A stretch of DNA of 64,000 nucleotides from assembly GCA_038329845.1 (NCBI GenBank), contig JBBQNJ010000012.1, positions 14,944-78,943 of the forward strand, written 5' to 3'. Made by a program: the position numbers and the translations under genes. A model generated the notes under the pieces. The model did not search any database, was not told the DNA's origin, and saw only the letters and a list, made by a program, of their open reading frames with translations. Positions 43,335-50,892 of the stretch are shown here, piece by piece (within the stretch, counting starts at the first letter, position 1; each line of letters opens with the position of its first letter). This DNA comes from JBBQNJ01 sp038329845 (GTDB lineage: Bacteria > Planctomycetota > Phycisphaerae > Tepidisphaerales > Tepidisphaeraceae).

Positions 43335-45458
43335 ATGGACGTTTCGATTCCCGCCAACCCGCGCCCGATCGATGTCGCCGCGATGGCGGATTTTCCCGGT
43401 TCGACCGAGACGATGATCGAATCGCTCAACGGCATCGGTCCGGCGCGGGCCAAGGAACTGCGTCGGCTGGGGGTGGGGACGCTCACCGAGCTGCTGGATT
43501 ATTTCCCCCGGCGCTACCAGTTCGAGGCCGCCGAGTGCCCGATCGCCCATCTTAAACCCAACTGCGTGCAGGTGATTCGCGGCACGGTGACGGCGGTGGA
43601 TTACATCGTGGGCCGGCGTCCGCGCTTCGAGGCGACGATCGACGACTCCAGCGCCGTCTGCTCGCTGGTCTGGTTCAACGGTGCCTACCTGCGCCCGCGC
43701 ATCCACCCCGGCCTGCTGCTGCGCTGCAAGGCCCGGGTGCGGTTCTTCAAGGGGATCGCGCAGATGTCCCAGCCGAAATGGGAGATCATCGCCGAGGAGG
43801 CCGAGCCAATCGCCGACAGCAAGTTCCGCCCGATCTACCCGGCCAGCGAGCGACTCTCGAGCGAAGCGATCGCGCGGATCATCGAGCAGAATATCGACCA
43901 GGCCCTCGAGCAGATCGACGAATGGTTCGAGGCGGCGCTGTTGCGCCAGCGCCGGCTGATCGGCCGGCGCGAGGCCTACCGGCGAATCCATCTGCCGCTG
44001 AACTGGGACGAGGCAGCGCAGGCGCGGCGGCGGATCGTCTACGACGAGCTGATGCTCATGCAACTGGGGCTGATCCTGTCCAAGCGGCTGCGCGACGGCC
44101 GGCTGAGCGCGCCGATCCTGCGAATCGACAAAACGCTCGACGAGCGCATCTGCCGGCGATTTGGGTTCGCCCTGACCGCCGCCCAGCGCCGAGCGACGTT
44201 CGACATCGTGTCCGATGTGCGCAGCGGTGAGCCGATGAACCGCCTGCTGCAAGGCGATGTCGGTTCGGGAAAAACCGTCGTGGCCCTCTACGCGATGCTG
44301 GCGGCGGTGGCCAACCGGATGCAGGCGGCGCTGCTGGTGCCGACCGAGGTGCTGGCCGAGCAGCATTACCTGACCCTCAGTAGCCTGCTGCGCGGCTCGG
44401 CGGTCAACCTCGAGCTGTTCACCGGGCGCACTCGCCGTCAATCCGGCGGAAAACTTCTCGAAGGGCTTAGCGAGGGCCGGACGCACATCGTCGTGGGAAC
44501 GCAGGCGCTGCTCCAGCCCGACATCGAGTTCGCCAATCTCGGGCTGGTGGTGGCCGATGAGCAGCATCGCCTGGGCGTGCGCCAGCGTGCGACGCTCAAG
44601 GACAAAGGCCAGGCGCCGCATTATCTGATCATGACCGCCACCCCCATCCCGCGCACGCTGGCGCTGAGCTATTTCGCGGATTTCGACGTGACGGTCATCG
44701 ACGAGTTGCCCCCGGGCCGCCAGCCGATCCATACCCGCTGGCTGCGCACGGATCAGGCGCTGCAGGCCTATGAGCTGATCCGCGCCGAGGCCGCCGCCGG
44801 ACGACAGGCGTACATCGTGCTTCCCCAGATCGAGGATGACGGGCTGGATGAATCGCGCGGCGTGCTGCGCGAGTTCGATCGACTGGGCAAGGGACCGCTC
44901 AGCGGTCTGCGCCTTCGGATGCTGCACGGGCAGATGTCCACCGAGGACAAGCAGCGGGCCATGACCGAGTTCCGCGATGGTGGTGCCGATGTGCTGGTGG
45001 CGACCACGGTCATCGAGGTCGGGATCGATGTGCCCAATGCGACGGTCATGCTGATCGACCAGGCCGACCGCTTCGGGCTTTCGCAGCTTCACCAGTTGCG
45101 CGGCCGCGTCGGCCGCGGCAAACGACCGAGCCATTGCCTGCTGATCTCCGACGCTGCCACCGCCGATGCCGAGGCCCGCCTCCAGGCGATGATGAAAACC
45201 CCGGATGGATTCGCCATCGCCGAGATGGATTTGCAGCTTCGCGGCCCGGGCGAGTTTTTCGGAACCCGCCAGCATGGGCTGCCGGAATTCAAGCTCGCCG
45301 ACTTAAGCCAGGAGATGGCCCTGCTGCAGCAGGCCCGGGAGGATGCCGCGGCGATTCTCCTGCGCGACCCGGACCTAGTGGCCCCGACGCATCGCCATCT
45401 GCGCGGGGCCTTGGCGCGGCAGTTCGCCGGCGTCCTGCCGCTCGGGCAGATCGGGTGA
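43335..45458 (+). CDS. recG: ATP-dependent DNA helicase RecG
   Basis: A 707-residue helicase that remodels stalled forks and Holliday junctions. An N-terminal wedge/OB domain has LNGIGPARAKELRRLGVGTL and LLDYFPRRYQ, then VQVIRGTVTAVDYIVGRRPR. Helicase motifs are MNRLLQGDVGSGKTVVALYA (Walker A), VADEQHRLGVRQR (DEQH), IMTATPIPRTLALSYFADFD, ATTVIEVGIDVPNATVMLID and QLRGRVGRGKRPSHCLL. The length is normal. The start ATG fits the family. Confidence 0.97.
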   Translation: MDVSIPANPRPIDVAAMADFPGSTETMIESLNGIGPARAKELRRLGVGTLTELLDYFPRRYQFEAAECPIAHLKPNCVQVIRGTVTAVDYIVGRRPRFEATIDDSSAVCSLVWFNGAYLRPRIHPGLLLRCKARVRFFKGIAQMSQPKWEIIAEEAEPIADSKFRPIYPASERLSSEAIARIIEQNIDQALEQIDEWFEAALLRQRRLIGRREAYRRIHLPLNWDEAAQARRRIVYDELMLMQLGLILSKRLRDGRLSAPILRIDKTLDERICRRFGFALTAAQRRATFDIVSDVRSGEPMNRLLQGDVGSGKTVVALYAMLAAVANRMQAALLVPTEVLAEQHYLTLSSLLRGSAVNLELFTGRTRRQSGGKLLEGLSEGRTHIVVGTQALLQPDIEFANLGLVVADEQHRLGVRQRATLKDKGQAPHYLIMTATPIPRTLALSYFADFDVTVIDELPPGRQPIHTRWLRTDQALQAYELIRAEAAAGRQAYIVLPQIEDDGLDESRGVLREFDRLGKGPLSGLRLRMLHGQMSTEDKQRAMTEFRDGGADVLVATTVIEVGIDVPNATVMLIDQADRFGLSQLHQLRGRVGRGKRPSHCLLISDAATADAEARLQAMMKTPDGFAIAEMDLQLRGPGEFFGTRQHGLPEFKLADLSQEMALLQQAREDAAAILLRDPDLVAPTHRHLRGALARQFAGVLPLGQIG

Positions 45459-45524
45459 TCGCTCCATCGCCGTTTTCAGCCGCCGCCGTTTTTTGCCGTC
45501 GCAGTTTTTTTTTGCTGCCGTTTT

Positions 45525-45650
45525 TCTTGTCCGTTATTTTTTCCGTCGCCGTTTTCTGTCCGTCGGTTTTCTTGTCCGTCGTTCTCCTGTCCGTCGTTTT
45601 TTTGTCCGGTCGGTTTTCTTGTCTGTCGTTCTTTTTCGTAGTCGGCTTTT
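45525..45650. repeat. T-rich imperfect tandem repeats before the dus gene
   Basis: Imperfect units such as TTTTCTTGTCCGTCG recur six or more times. They are open in frame with the downstream gene and could add about 59 Arg/Phe-rich residues to it, but this is unlikely to be translated. On the other strand they read as Lys/Thr/Asp-rich peptide. Contrasts sharply with local GC content. Confidence 0.6.
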
Positions 45651-45669
45651 TTCGACCGTCGCCGCAACC

Positions 45670-46710
45670 ATGCCCAACATCGGATCCATTCAACTCGCGA
45701 CCCCGTTCTGCCAAGCCGGACTGGCCGGCTATTCCGACCGCGCCATGCGTCTAGTGGCCCGACGCCGCGGCTGCGGGTACGCCGTCACCGAATCGCTGCT
45801 CGACATCATCATGCTCAGCGGCGGGCTGGGTCTGCAAAAAAGCATCGACATCAACGATGAGGATCATCCCATCGCCGGTCAGGTGATCGGCGCCGAGCCG
45901 CATCAACTCGCGGCGGCGGGGCGCATCCTCTGCGACCGTGGCTACGACGTGGTGGACCTGAACTTCGCCTGCCCGGTCAAGAAGATCAAGAACAAATCGC
46001 GCGGCGGGCAGTTGCTCCAGGATGTTCCCCGCGCCATCGACTGCCTTAAGGCGCTGCGCGACGCAGCGCCGGCGAACGTGCCGACGACGGTGTCGCTGCG
46101 CCGCGGGTACGATGATTCGCCGCGCTCGGCCGAGGCGTTCGAGCGGATCGTCGAGTCGGCATGGGAAAACGGCTACGCGGCGATCCGCGTCCACGCCCGC
46201 ACGGTCGAGCAGAAGTACCAGGGACAAAGCCACTGGCCCTTTTTGACCCGCCTCAAGCAGCGCTATCCCAATCGCACGATTCTCGGTAGCGGCGACGTGT
46301 TCACCGCCGAAGACGCCGTGCGAATGCTGAGCGAAACCGGCGTGGACATCGTATGGATCGCCCGCGGCGCCATCGGCAATCCGTGGATTTTCGCCCAGGC
46401 GCAGGCGCTGCTCGAGGGTCGCGGCGACGCGATTCAGCCGCCGACCCTTCATCAGCAGCGCGATGCCTTGGCCGAGCATTTTGCGTTAGCGATGCAACTG
46501 CACGGCGAGCCGCTGGCGGGGCGGCGAATGCGGAAAATGGGGATCAAATACGCCCGTTTTCACCCGGAAAGCGCCCGGGTGAAATTCGAGTTCATCGCGG
46601 TTCATTCGCTGCGCGACTTCTCGGCGGCGCTGGATCGCTGGTACCGCCACGACGGCACCGGCGTCTGGCCCGACGGGCGCATCGTCGATGAAGTGAACGC
46701 GACGGAGTAA
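45670..46710 (+). CDS. tRNA-dihydrouridine synthase, DusB-like
   Basis: A 346-residue FMN enzyme reducing uridines in tRNA. It begins with IQLATPFCQAGLAGYSDRAM. The catalytic Cys is in DLNFACPVKKI, and RGGQLLQDV, ENGYAAIRVHARTVEQKYQG and ILGSGDVFTAEDAVRML, then WIARGAIGNPWIF, follow as in DusB. ATG 45670 matches the family start; the upstream in-frame codons belong to the T-rich repeats. Which uridine is modified cannot be told. In enterobacteria dusB is followed by fis; here a lysine-rich micro-ORF follows. Confidence 0.92.
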   Translation: MPNIGSIQLATPFCQAGLAGYSDRAMRLVARRRGCGYAVTESLLDIIMLSGGLGLQKSIDINDEDHPIAGQVIGAEPHQLAAAGRILCDRGYDVVDLNFACPVKKIKNKSRGGQLLQDVPRAIDCLKALRDAAPANVPTTVSLRRGYDDSPRSAEAFERIVESAWENGYAAIRVHARTVEQKYQGQSHWPFLTRLKQRYPNRTILGSGDVFTAEDAVRMLSETGVDIVWIARGAIGNPWIFAQAQALLEGRGDAIQPPTLHQQRDALAEHFALAMQLHGEPLAGRRMRKMGIKYARFHPESARVKFEFIAVHSLRDFSAALDRWYRHDGTGVWPDGRIVDEVNATE

Positions 46711-46753
46711 CCCGCGCGAAAAAAAAATTCGCTGGCGCGCCGACAAAAAAACA

Positions 46754-46782
46754 TTGACTGGCGTTTCAATCAAGACTACATT
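46754..46782 (+). promoter_or_regulatory. Strong promoter of the lysine-rich micro-ORF
   Basis: TTGACT (46754-46759), 17 bases, then TACATT (46777-46782) is the best sigma-70-like promoter seen in the window. The transcript would start near 46789 and run directly into AAAGGAGGTGA (46792-46802), a full anti-16S match. Confidence 0.7.
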
Positions 46783-46812
46783 TGCGTTCAGAAAGGAGGT
46801 GACTTAATCGCC

Positions 46813-46881
46813 ATGGCTAAGAAGGCAGCAAAGAAGTCGTCCAAGAAGACGACCAAGAAGACGACCAAGAAGAGCAAGTAA
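46813..46881 (+). CDS. 22-residue lysine-rich micropeptide (histone-tail-like)
   Basis: An ORF of 22 codons plus TAA made of KK-dipeptide units: MAKKAAKKSSKKTTKKTTKK, then SK. Half of the residues are Lys and the rest almost only Ala, Ser and Thr. It has its own promoter (46754-46782), a full Shine-Dalgarno (46792-46802, with a 13-base spacing that is longer than usual) and a terminator at 47003-47038. The composition resembles the repeat tails of bacterial H1/Hc1-like DNA-binding proteins, so nucleic-acid binding is a reasonable inference. No long fused partner is present. About 120 bases of 3' untranslated RNA, containing the pair CGCCGG/CCGGCG, follow, so the RNA itself could also be the product. 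Confidence 0.6.
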   Translation: MAKKAAKKSSKKTTKKTTKKSK

Positions 46882-47002
46882 TTTGCTCGCATTCGCCGGC
46901 CCCGTGGCTCGCCTTGGGTGAGACCGGCGAGATTGGTCAAACGCCTCGAAGTCACTCTTACCGTTTTGGGCCTTGGCTCCACTTAGGCCTCGAAACAAAA
47001 AG

Positions 47003-47038
47003 GAACCTTCTACCGCCACGGCAGAAGGTTCTTTTTTT
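47003..47038 (+). terminator. Rho-independent terminator
   Basis: GAACCTTCT (47003-47011) pairs with AGAAGGTTC (47023-47031), with an inner CCG/CGG extension, followed by seven T at 47032-47038. It closes the micropeptide transcript of about 250 bases. Confidence 0.85.
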
Positions 47039-47099
47039 GCGCGAGGGAAGGAGTGAGTGAGAGGGTGAGGGGGCGGCACGGCGGTAAGGCGACGCCCGC

Positions 47100-47309
47100 C
47101 CCGTTAGCCCGACGCGCCAGCGAGGGAATCCGGGGGTGCCGAAGCGATGCCCGCATCGCGTCCCCGTTAGCCCGACGCGCCAGCGAGGGAATGTGGCGAA
47201 GCGCCAGCGAGGGAACCCGAGCCGACACGGAATGCTACGACTACGACGCGGCCCGCGCGAAAACTACGACGCAGCCCGCGCGAAAACTACGACGCAGCCC
47301 GCGCGAAAA
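47100..47309. repeat. Repeat cluster: 30-bp repeat pair and three 23-bp tandem units
   Basis: CCCGTTAGCCCGACGCGCCA..., 30 bp, occurs at 47100-47129 and 47163-47192, with a partial third copy at 47201-47215. It translates as the LARRASEG string often seen in over-predicted planctomycete ORFs. Then CTACGACGC(G/A)GCCCGCGCGA..., 23 bp, is repeated three times at 47241-47309. The rest of the 47039-47405 gap holds nothing else. Confidence 0.8.
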
Positions 47310-47405
47310 CGCGGCGACTGCGGCCCGCGACGGTCGCCAACGCGTCCCCAACAAACCCCGTCCCTCTACCCACCCCCTGGCTCCTCCACCCCTGCCACAC
47401 TCCCC

Positions 47406-48173
47406 TTACGGCTTCCGGTCCCCGTAGGTATATCGCGCCCACGTCCAGAAGCCGGAATAGGGGTTGCGATTGCTATAAATGCTATACGACGAAGTGTATC
47501 CCGGATACACCTTCACCTCCGACCACGGGATCCACATCGCCGAGCCGTCCTGGAAACCGGCGCAGATACCGCCGCGATGACCGAACTCCGAATTCGCCAA
47601 GTTGTTCGGGTCGGTGATGTAGTCGGCCACGAGGATCGGCGAAACGTTTCGGGCCGACTGGGCGCCGACGAGATACAGGTTGGCCCGCGTGCGCTGGGCG
47701 GGGTTCGGGTTATTCAGGTCGTTCCACCCGATAGCCGTGCAGAACTTGCCGCAGTAGGTGGTGTACGTTTCGTTCTTGCTGGTCGGGTTCTTGATGATCT
47801 CGTTCAGGACGTGGCCGGGTTGCCGCCAGTTCCAGGTGGGCGTGGACGCCGGGCAGAACGGGACGCGCGGGTCGGCGGACATATACTTCCAGTACATCAG
47901 CGCCCCGATCCCCTCGATAATCGGGGTGTTGCTCTTGATACGGTCGAGCCAGGAACCATCGGTATTCGGGTAGATTTTGACCTCCTGGGCATACATGGTC
48001 GCGGCCAGAACGATCTGGCGCTCGTTGCTCAGGCAGGAGATTCGCATCGCCGTTTCGCGGGCCTTCATCAAGGCCGGTAACAAAATAGAGATAAGAACGG
48101 CGATAATGCCGATCACCACAAGCAATTCGACAAGGGTAAACCCGCGAATCCGGTCCAGTTTCGATGTCTGCAT
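47406..48173 (-). CDS. Prepilin-type N-terminal domain protein (pseudopilin-like)
   Basis: A 255-residue protein with the leader and helix GFTLVELLVVIGIIAVLISI (about 11-30). Cleavage after the Gly and methylation of Phe are expected by a prepilin peptidase. The C-terminal domain has CLSNERQIVLAATMYAQEVK, then VPFCPASTPTW and FGHRGGICAGFQDGSAMW. This is the planctomycete type-II-secretion/pseudopilin-like layout with a final HxGG...F(x)DG motif. Probably exported and displayed; cargo or partner unknown. The upstream gap carries a LacI gene in the other direction. Confidence 0.88.
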   Translation of the reverse strand: MQTSKLDRIRGFTLVELLVVIGIIAVLISILLPALMKARETAMRISCLSNERQIVLAATMYAQEVKIYPNTDGSWLDRIKSNTPIIEGIGALMYWKYMSADPRVPFCPASTPTWNWRQPGHVLNEIIKNPTSKNETYTTYCGKFCTAIGWNDLNNPNPAQRTRANLYLVGAQSARNVSPILVADYITDPNNLANSEFGHRGGICAGFQDGSAMWIPWSEVKVYPGYTSSYSIYSNRNPYSGFWTWARYTYGDRKP

Positions 48174-48323
48174 GGCCGCGCTCCCGACTAAATTATACCC
48201 GACCGAGATGATCCTGGAACTTACTTGCGATGAATCATATCACCCGCCCGCGTTCCTGTCAAGAAATATTTGCATACGGGGAATTCCCCACGATTATCCA
48301 AAAAAATTAATCTGATTTTTCCC

Positions 48324-48365
48324 TTGCATTCCGTCCACGCCGGGGTAGAATAGGACAACTAGTTG
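48324..48365 (+). promoter_or_regulatory. Promoter and palindromic operator of the LacI-type gene
   Basis: TTGCAT (48324-48329), 16 bases, TAGAAT (48346-48351). Just after it is the perfect palindrome CAACTAGTTG (48356-48365), located at the expected transcription start. This is a plausible autoregulatory operator for the LacI-family protein, whose family binds such dyads. Confidence 0.5.
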
Positions 48366-48407
48366 CAATTCTGCCCGTTTTCCTGAACGCGCATCGAGGT
48401 CTTGGCT

Positions 48408-49436
48408 ATGGTCGGTCGCAGCGTCGTCAATCTGAAGCGCATCGCCACCGAGGCGAATCTCTCGATTCCCACGGTCTCGCGGATTCTCAGCGGAAAAGAC
48501 CGCTGTACCCCCGAAACCCGCGATCGCGTCTCCGAAATCGCCAAGCGGCTGCGTTATCGGCCCAATCTGCTTGTCCGGGGCATCCAAAGCGGCAAAACCG
48601 GCAGCATCGGGGTGCTGGTCCACATCAGCGACGAGTTTTTCGCCCGCATGGCCGAGGGAATCCACGATGGCCTGGTCGCCGCCGACCGGGTTCCCATTTT
48701 TCTCTGGTCCAAGGGCAACTCCGAGGCCGCCCCGACCGAATTGCAGCAGCTTCACCGCCTGGTTGACCGCCGCGTGGATGGGATCATCTTGCATCCCCGC
48801 CAAGATTCGGTGGATGAGGCGTATTTGCGCGAGGTCTGGGATCGCAATCTGCCCCTGGTGACGATCGACCGGGAATTGGCCGCCACCCACGCCGATTTTG
48901 TCGGCACCGACGACGCCGCCGGGGCCCGGCTCGCCGCCGAACACCTGCTGTCGCTGGGTCATCGTCGCCTGGGCCATTTGTCCGGCCCGCGAACGGTGAC
49001 GACGGCCTATTGGCGTGCCAACGGGTTCGAGAAAGGTGCCGCCGAGGCCGGGCTGAGCGTCAACATCATCGAGGATGCCTCCTACGGGCGAGATTCGTTC
49101 GCCCCGGCCAAGGCGCTGCTGGATCGCCCCGACCGCCCGACCGCGGTGTTCTGCGCCAACGATTTTCAGGTCGCCGCGGTGTACCTCGCGGCGGCGGAGC
49201 TGGGCCTGAGCATCCCGCGGGATCTGTCGGTCGTCGGCTTCGCCGATCTGAGCGTCGCCGGTGCGCTGCTGCCTCGCCTGACGACGCTGCATCAGCGCCC
49301 CGAAGAGATGGGCGTGCAGGCCGCCAGATACCTCAATGACCGCATCGACGGCACGGTGCTCGATCCGGCCCCCCGCCGAGTGCAACTGAAACCGGAATTG
49401 ATCGTCCGCCAGTCCACCGGACCGGCCAGACAGTAG
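48408..49436 (+). CDS. LacI family transcriptional regulator
   Basis: A 342-residue repressor-type regulator. The N-terminal helix-turn-helix and hinge are NLKRIATEANLSIPTVSRIL with RVSEIAKRLRYRPNLLVRGI. The ligand domain follows: GSIGVLVHISDEFFARMAEG, RRVDGIILHPRQ, GHRRLGHLSGPRTV, PTAVFCANDFQVAAVYLAAA and LSVVGFADLSVAGALLPRLT. The effector is probably a sugar. ATG 48408 is used; an in-frame TTG lies six bases upstream. It lies divergent from a pseudopilin gene and upstream of the PEP-CTERM cluster, which it might control. Confidence 0.93.
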   Translation: MVGRSVVNLKRIATEANLSIPTVSRILSGKDRCTPETRDRVSEIAKRLRYRPNLLVRGIQSGKTGSIGVLVHISDEFFARMAEGIHDGLVAADRVPIFLWSKGNSEAAPTELQQLHRLVDRRVDGIILHPRQDSVDEAYLREVWDRNLPLVTIDRELAATHADFVGTDDAAGARLAAEHLLSLGHRRLGHLSGPRTVTTAYWRANGFEKGAAEAGLSVNIIEDASYGRDSFAPAKALLDRPDRPTAVFCANDFQVAAVYLAAAELGLSIPRDLSVVGFADLSVAGALLPRLTTLHQRPEEMGVQAARYLNDRIDGTVLDPAPRRVQLKPELIVRQSTGPARQ

Positions 49437-49618
49437 AACAGAGATTGAACGCGAAGTGGCGAAGTGGCGAAGAAGAGATTTAGCACGAGGCGAAGAAGAA
49501 GAGATTTAACACGAAGGGTCGAAGGACACGAAGGGTGTTCCAAGCGGATGGAAAGAGGGTTTTTTTGTGAGGTTCGCCGCTTCGTGGTGAAATGATCTTG
49601 CATCGTCCTTCGAGTTTT

Positions 49619-49692
49619 CGGGGTGGGGCTCGTCCCCACCGATTTTGGCGGCGAGGTAACGATTAAGGGTGGGGATGAACCCCACGCTACGG
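49619..49692. repeat. REP-like double-hairpin unit, copy 1
   Basis: GGTGGGGCTCGTCCCCACC forms the first hairpin and GTGGGGATGAACCCCAC the second, with about 30 bases between. The same unit, with about four differences, is at 50679-50754, so it flanks the first PEP-CTERM gene. The 49437-49618 stretch before it contains GAAGTGGC/GAAGAAGAG-type short repeats and no gene. Confidence 0.8.
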
Positions 49693-49783
49693 ATGTCGAC
49701 GTCGCAGTGAAGTTTTGAACATGTTCTATCCTGTTCGGGCAGGCCGCGTGAGCCGACTCGGACGGAAAAACTGGAGAGGCGCT

Positions 49784-50674
49784 ATGAAAACCACATCACT
49801 TGCATTGAGTTGCGTCACCGCGATGGCGTTGGGCAGTTCAGTGTCATCGGCAGCGACGATTACGGAGTATTTCAATAATTACGGAACGACTCAAGCCAAT
49901 CTTGAAACGTTCACCCCCAGCCTCGGCAGCGGGTGGGCGGGAAACTGGACCCGGCCAGGCGGGGGTACCGTAGCGAACTACGGCGATTACGTCCCCGGCG
50001 CCACCGTCAGCCCGACGGCGACCGGATACTTCTCGGCCGGCAATGAGACCGATTCCGGAGACGGGGCGTTCGGCAGCAATGCTTTCGGCGACAAGCGATA
50101 CAACACCCATCGCGCCACCGGCGGATTGACCGGCGAAATCTGGATTTCCGCGGCGTATGTCGTCGGTACGTCCGCCAGCAACGGAACGGTCTCGTTCCAA
50201 CTGGACACCAACGCGTTTACGTCAACCGCTACGCGGGTGTCGGTGTCGCATAGCCCCAACACCGCCAACCCCGAGGTGCAGCAGTTTTACTATAATGGAG
50301 CTGCAACGAACCTCGACCGCACGGTGTGGAACGGCGCTCAGTCCCCGAACGTCATGATGATCCGGATCGACATGGACTATTCCGGGAGCAACGACCGCCT
50401 TTCGGTCTGGACGCACCCGACGAATGTGTCATCGGTCGCGGCATTGGGAACGCCTGATTTCCAAGCCTCCAGCGCCAATGTGTTCGGAACGAGCTTTGAT
50501 TATCTCGGCATCATCGCCGGACAAGCCTCACGAATCGACTCGATCCGGATCAGCAACGACCCTGGGGCTTTCACGTTCGTGACTACCGGCGTTGTCCCCG
50601 AGCCGGCGTCGATCGGCCTGTTCGGCCTGGGGCTGGCAGGATTGCTGGGCCGACGAGGAAAACGACGAGATTGA
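49784..50674 (+). CDS. PEP-CTERM sorting domain protein
   Basis: A 296-residue exported protein. A signal peptide (TTSLALSCVTAMALGSSVSS, cleavage near SAA) starts the protein. The beta-rich body (ATITEYFNNYGTT to IDSIRISNDPGAFTFV) resembles lectin-like/LamG folds. The C-terminus has the sorting signal VPEPASIGLFGLGLAGLLG followed by RRGKRRD, cut by an exosortase. GGAGAGG precedes ATG 49784. It is a paralogue of the protein at 57212, sharing ITEYFN/ISEYFN near the start and RISNDxGAFxFVTTGVVPEP at the end. Probably surface-attached; function unknown. Confidence 0.88.
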   Translation: MKTTSLALSCVTAMALGSSVSSAATITEYFNNYGTTQANLETFTPSLGSGWAGNWTRPGGGTVANYGDYVPGATVSPTATGYFSAGNETDSGDGAFGSNAFGDKRYNTHRATGGLTGEIWISAAYVVGTSASNGTVSFQLDTNAFTSTATRVSVSHSPNTANPEVQQFYYNGAATNLDRTVWNGAQSPNVMMIRIDMDYSGSNDRLSVWTHPTNVSSVAALGTPDFQASSANVFGTSFDYLGIIAGQASRIDSIRISNDPGAFTFVTTGVVPEPASIGLFGLGLAGLLGRRGKRRD

Positions 50675-50678
50675 ATTC

Positions 50679-50754
50679 GTAGGGTGGGGTTCGTCCCCAC
50701 CGATTTTGGCGGCGAGGTAACGATTAAGGGTGGGGATGAACCCCATCTTACGGG
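50679..50754. repeat. REP-like double-hairpin unit, copy 2
   Basis: Nearly identical to 49619-49692, including the middle ATTTTGGCGGCGAGGTAACG. It starts five bases after the stop of the PEP-CTERM gene and may also act as its 3' end hairpin. Confidence 0.8.
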
Positions 50755-50892
50755 ATCGCCGGGCCGCCGAGGGCGATGATGAGATTGAACGTGCTACGGC
50801 GGGTGAGTTCCCGCGATGAGGTTGAGCATTTTGGCGTTCGGCGTGTGTCGAGCGCAGTTCATGGGGTTGGGGATTTGGATACTGGGAGAAAC

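Noticed and set aside
45289..45714. Lys/Thr-rich 141-codon minus-strand ORF
   Set aside because: It is antisense to the recG end and the dus start and is generated by the T-rich tandem repeat; no start signals.
47039..47405. Possible CRISPR array in the repeat cluster
   Set aside because: The 23-bp units are directly tandem without spacers and the 30-bp repeats number only two to three with unrelated gaps; no cas genes.
47136..48080. 314-codon plus-strand ORF
   Set aside because: It begins in LARRASEG-type repeats and is then antisense to a clear pseudopilin gene.
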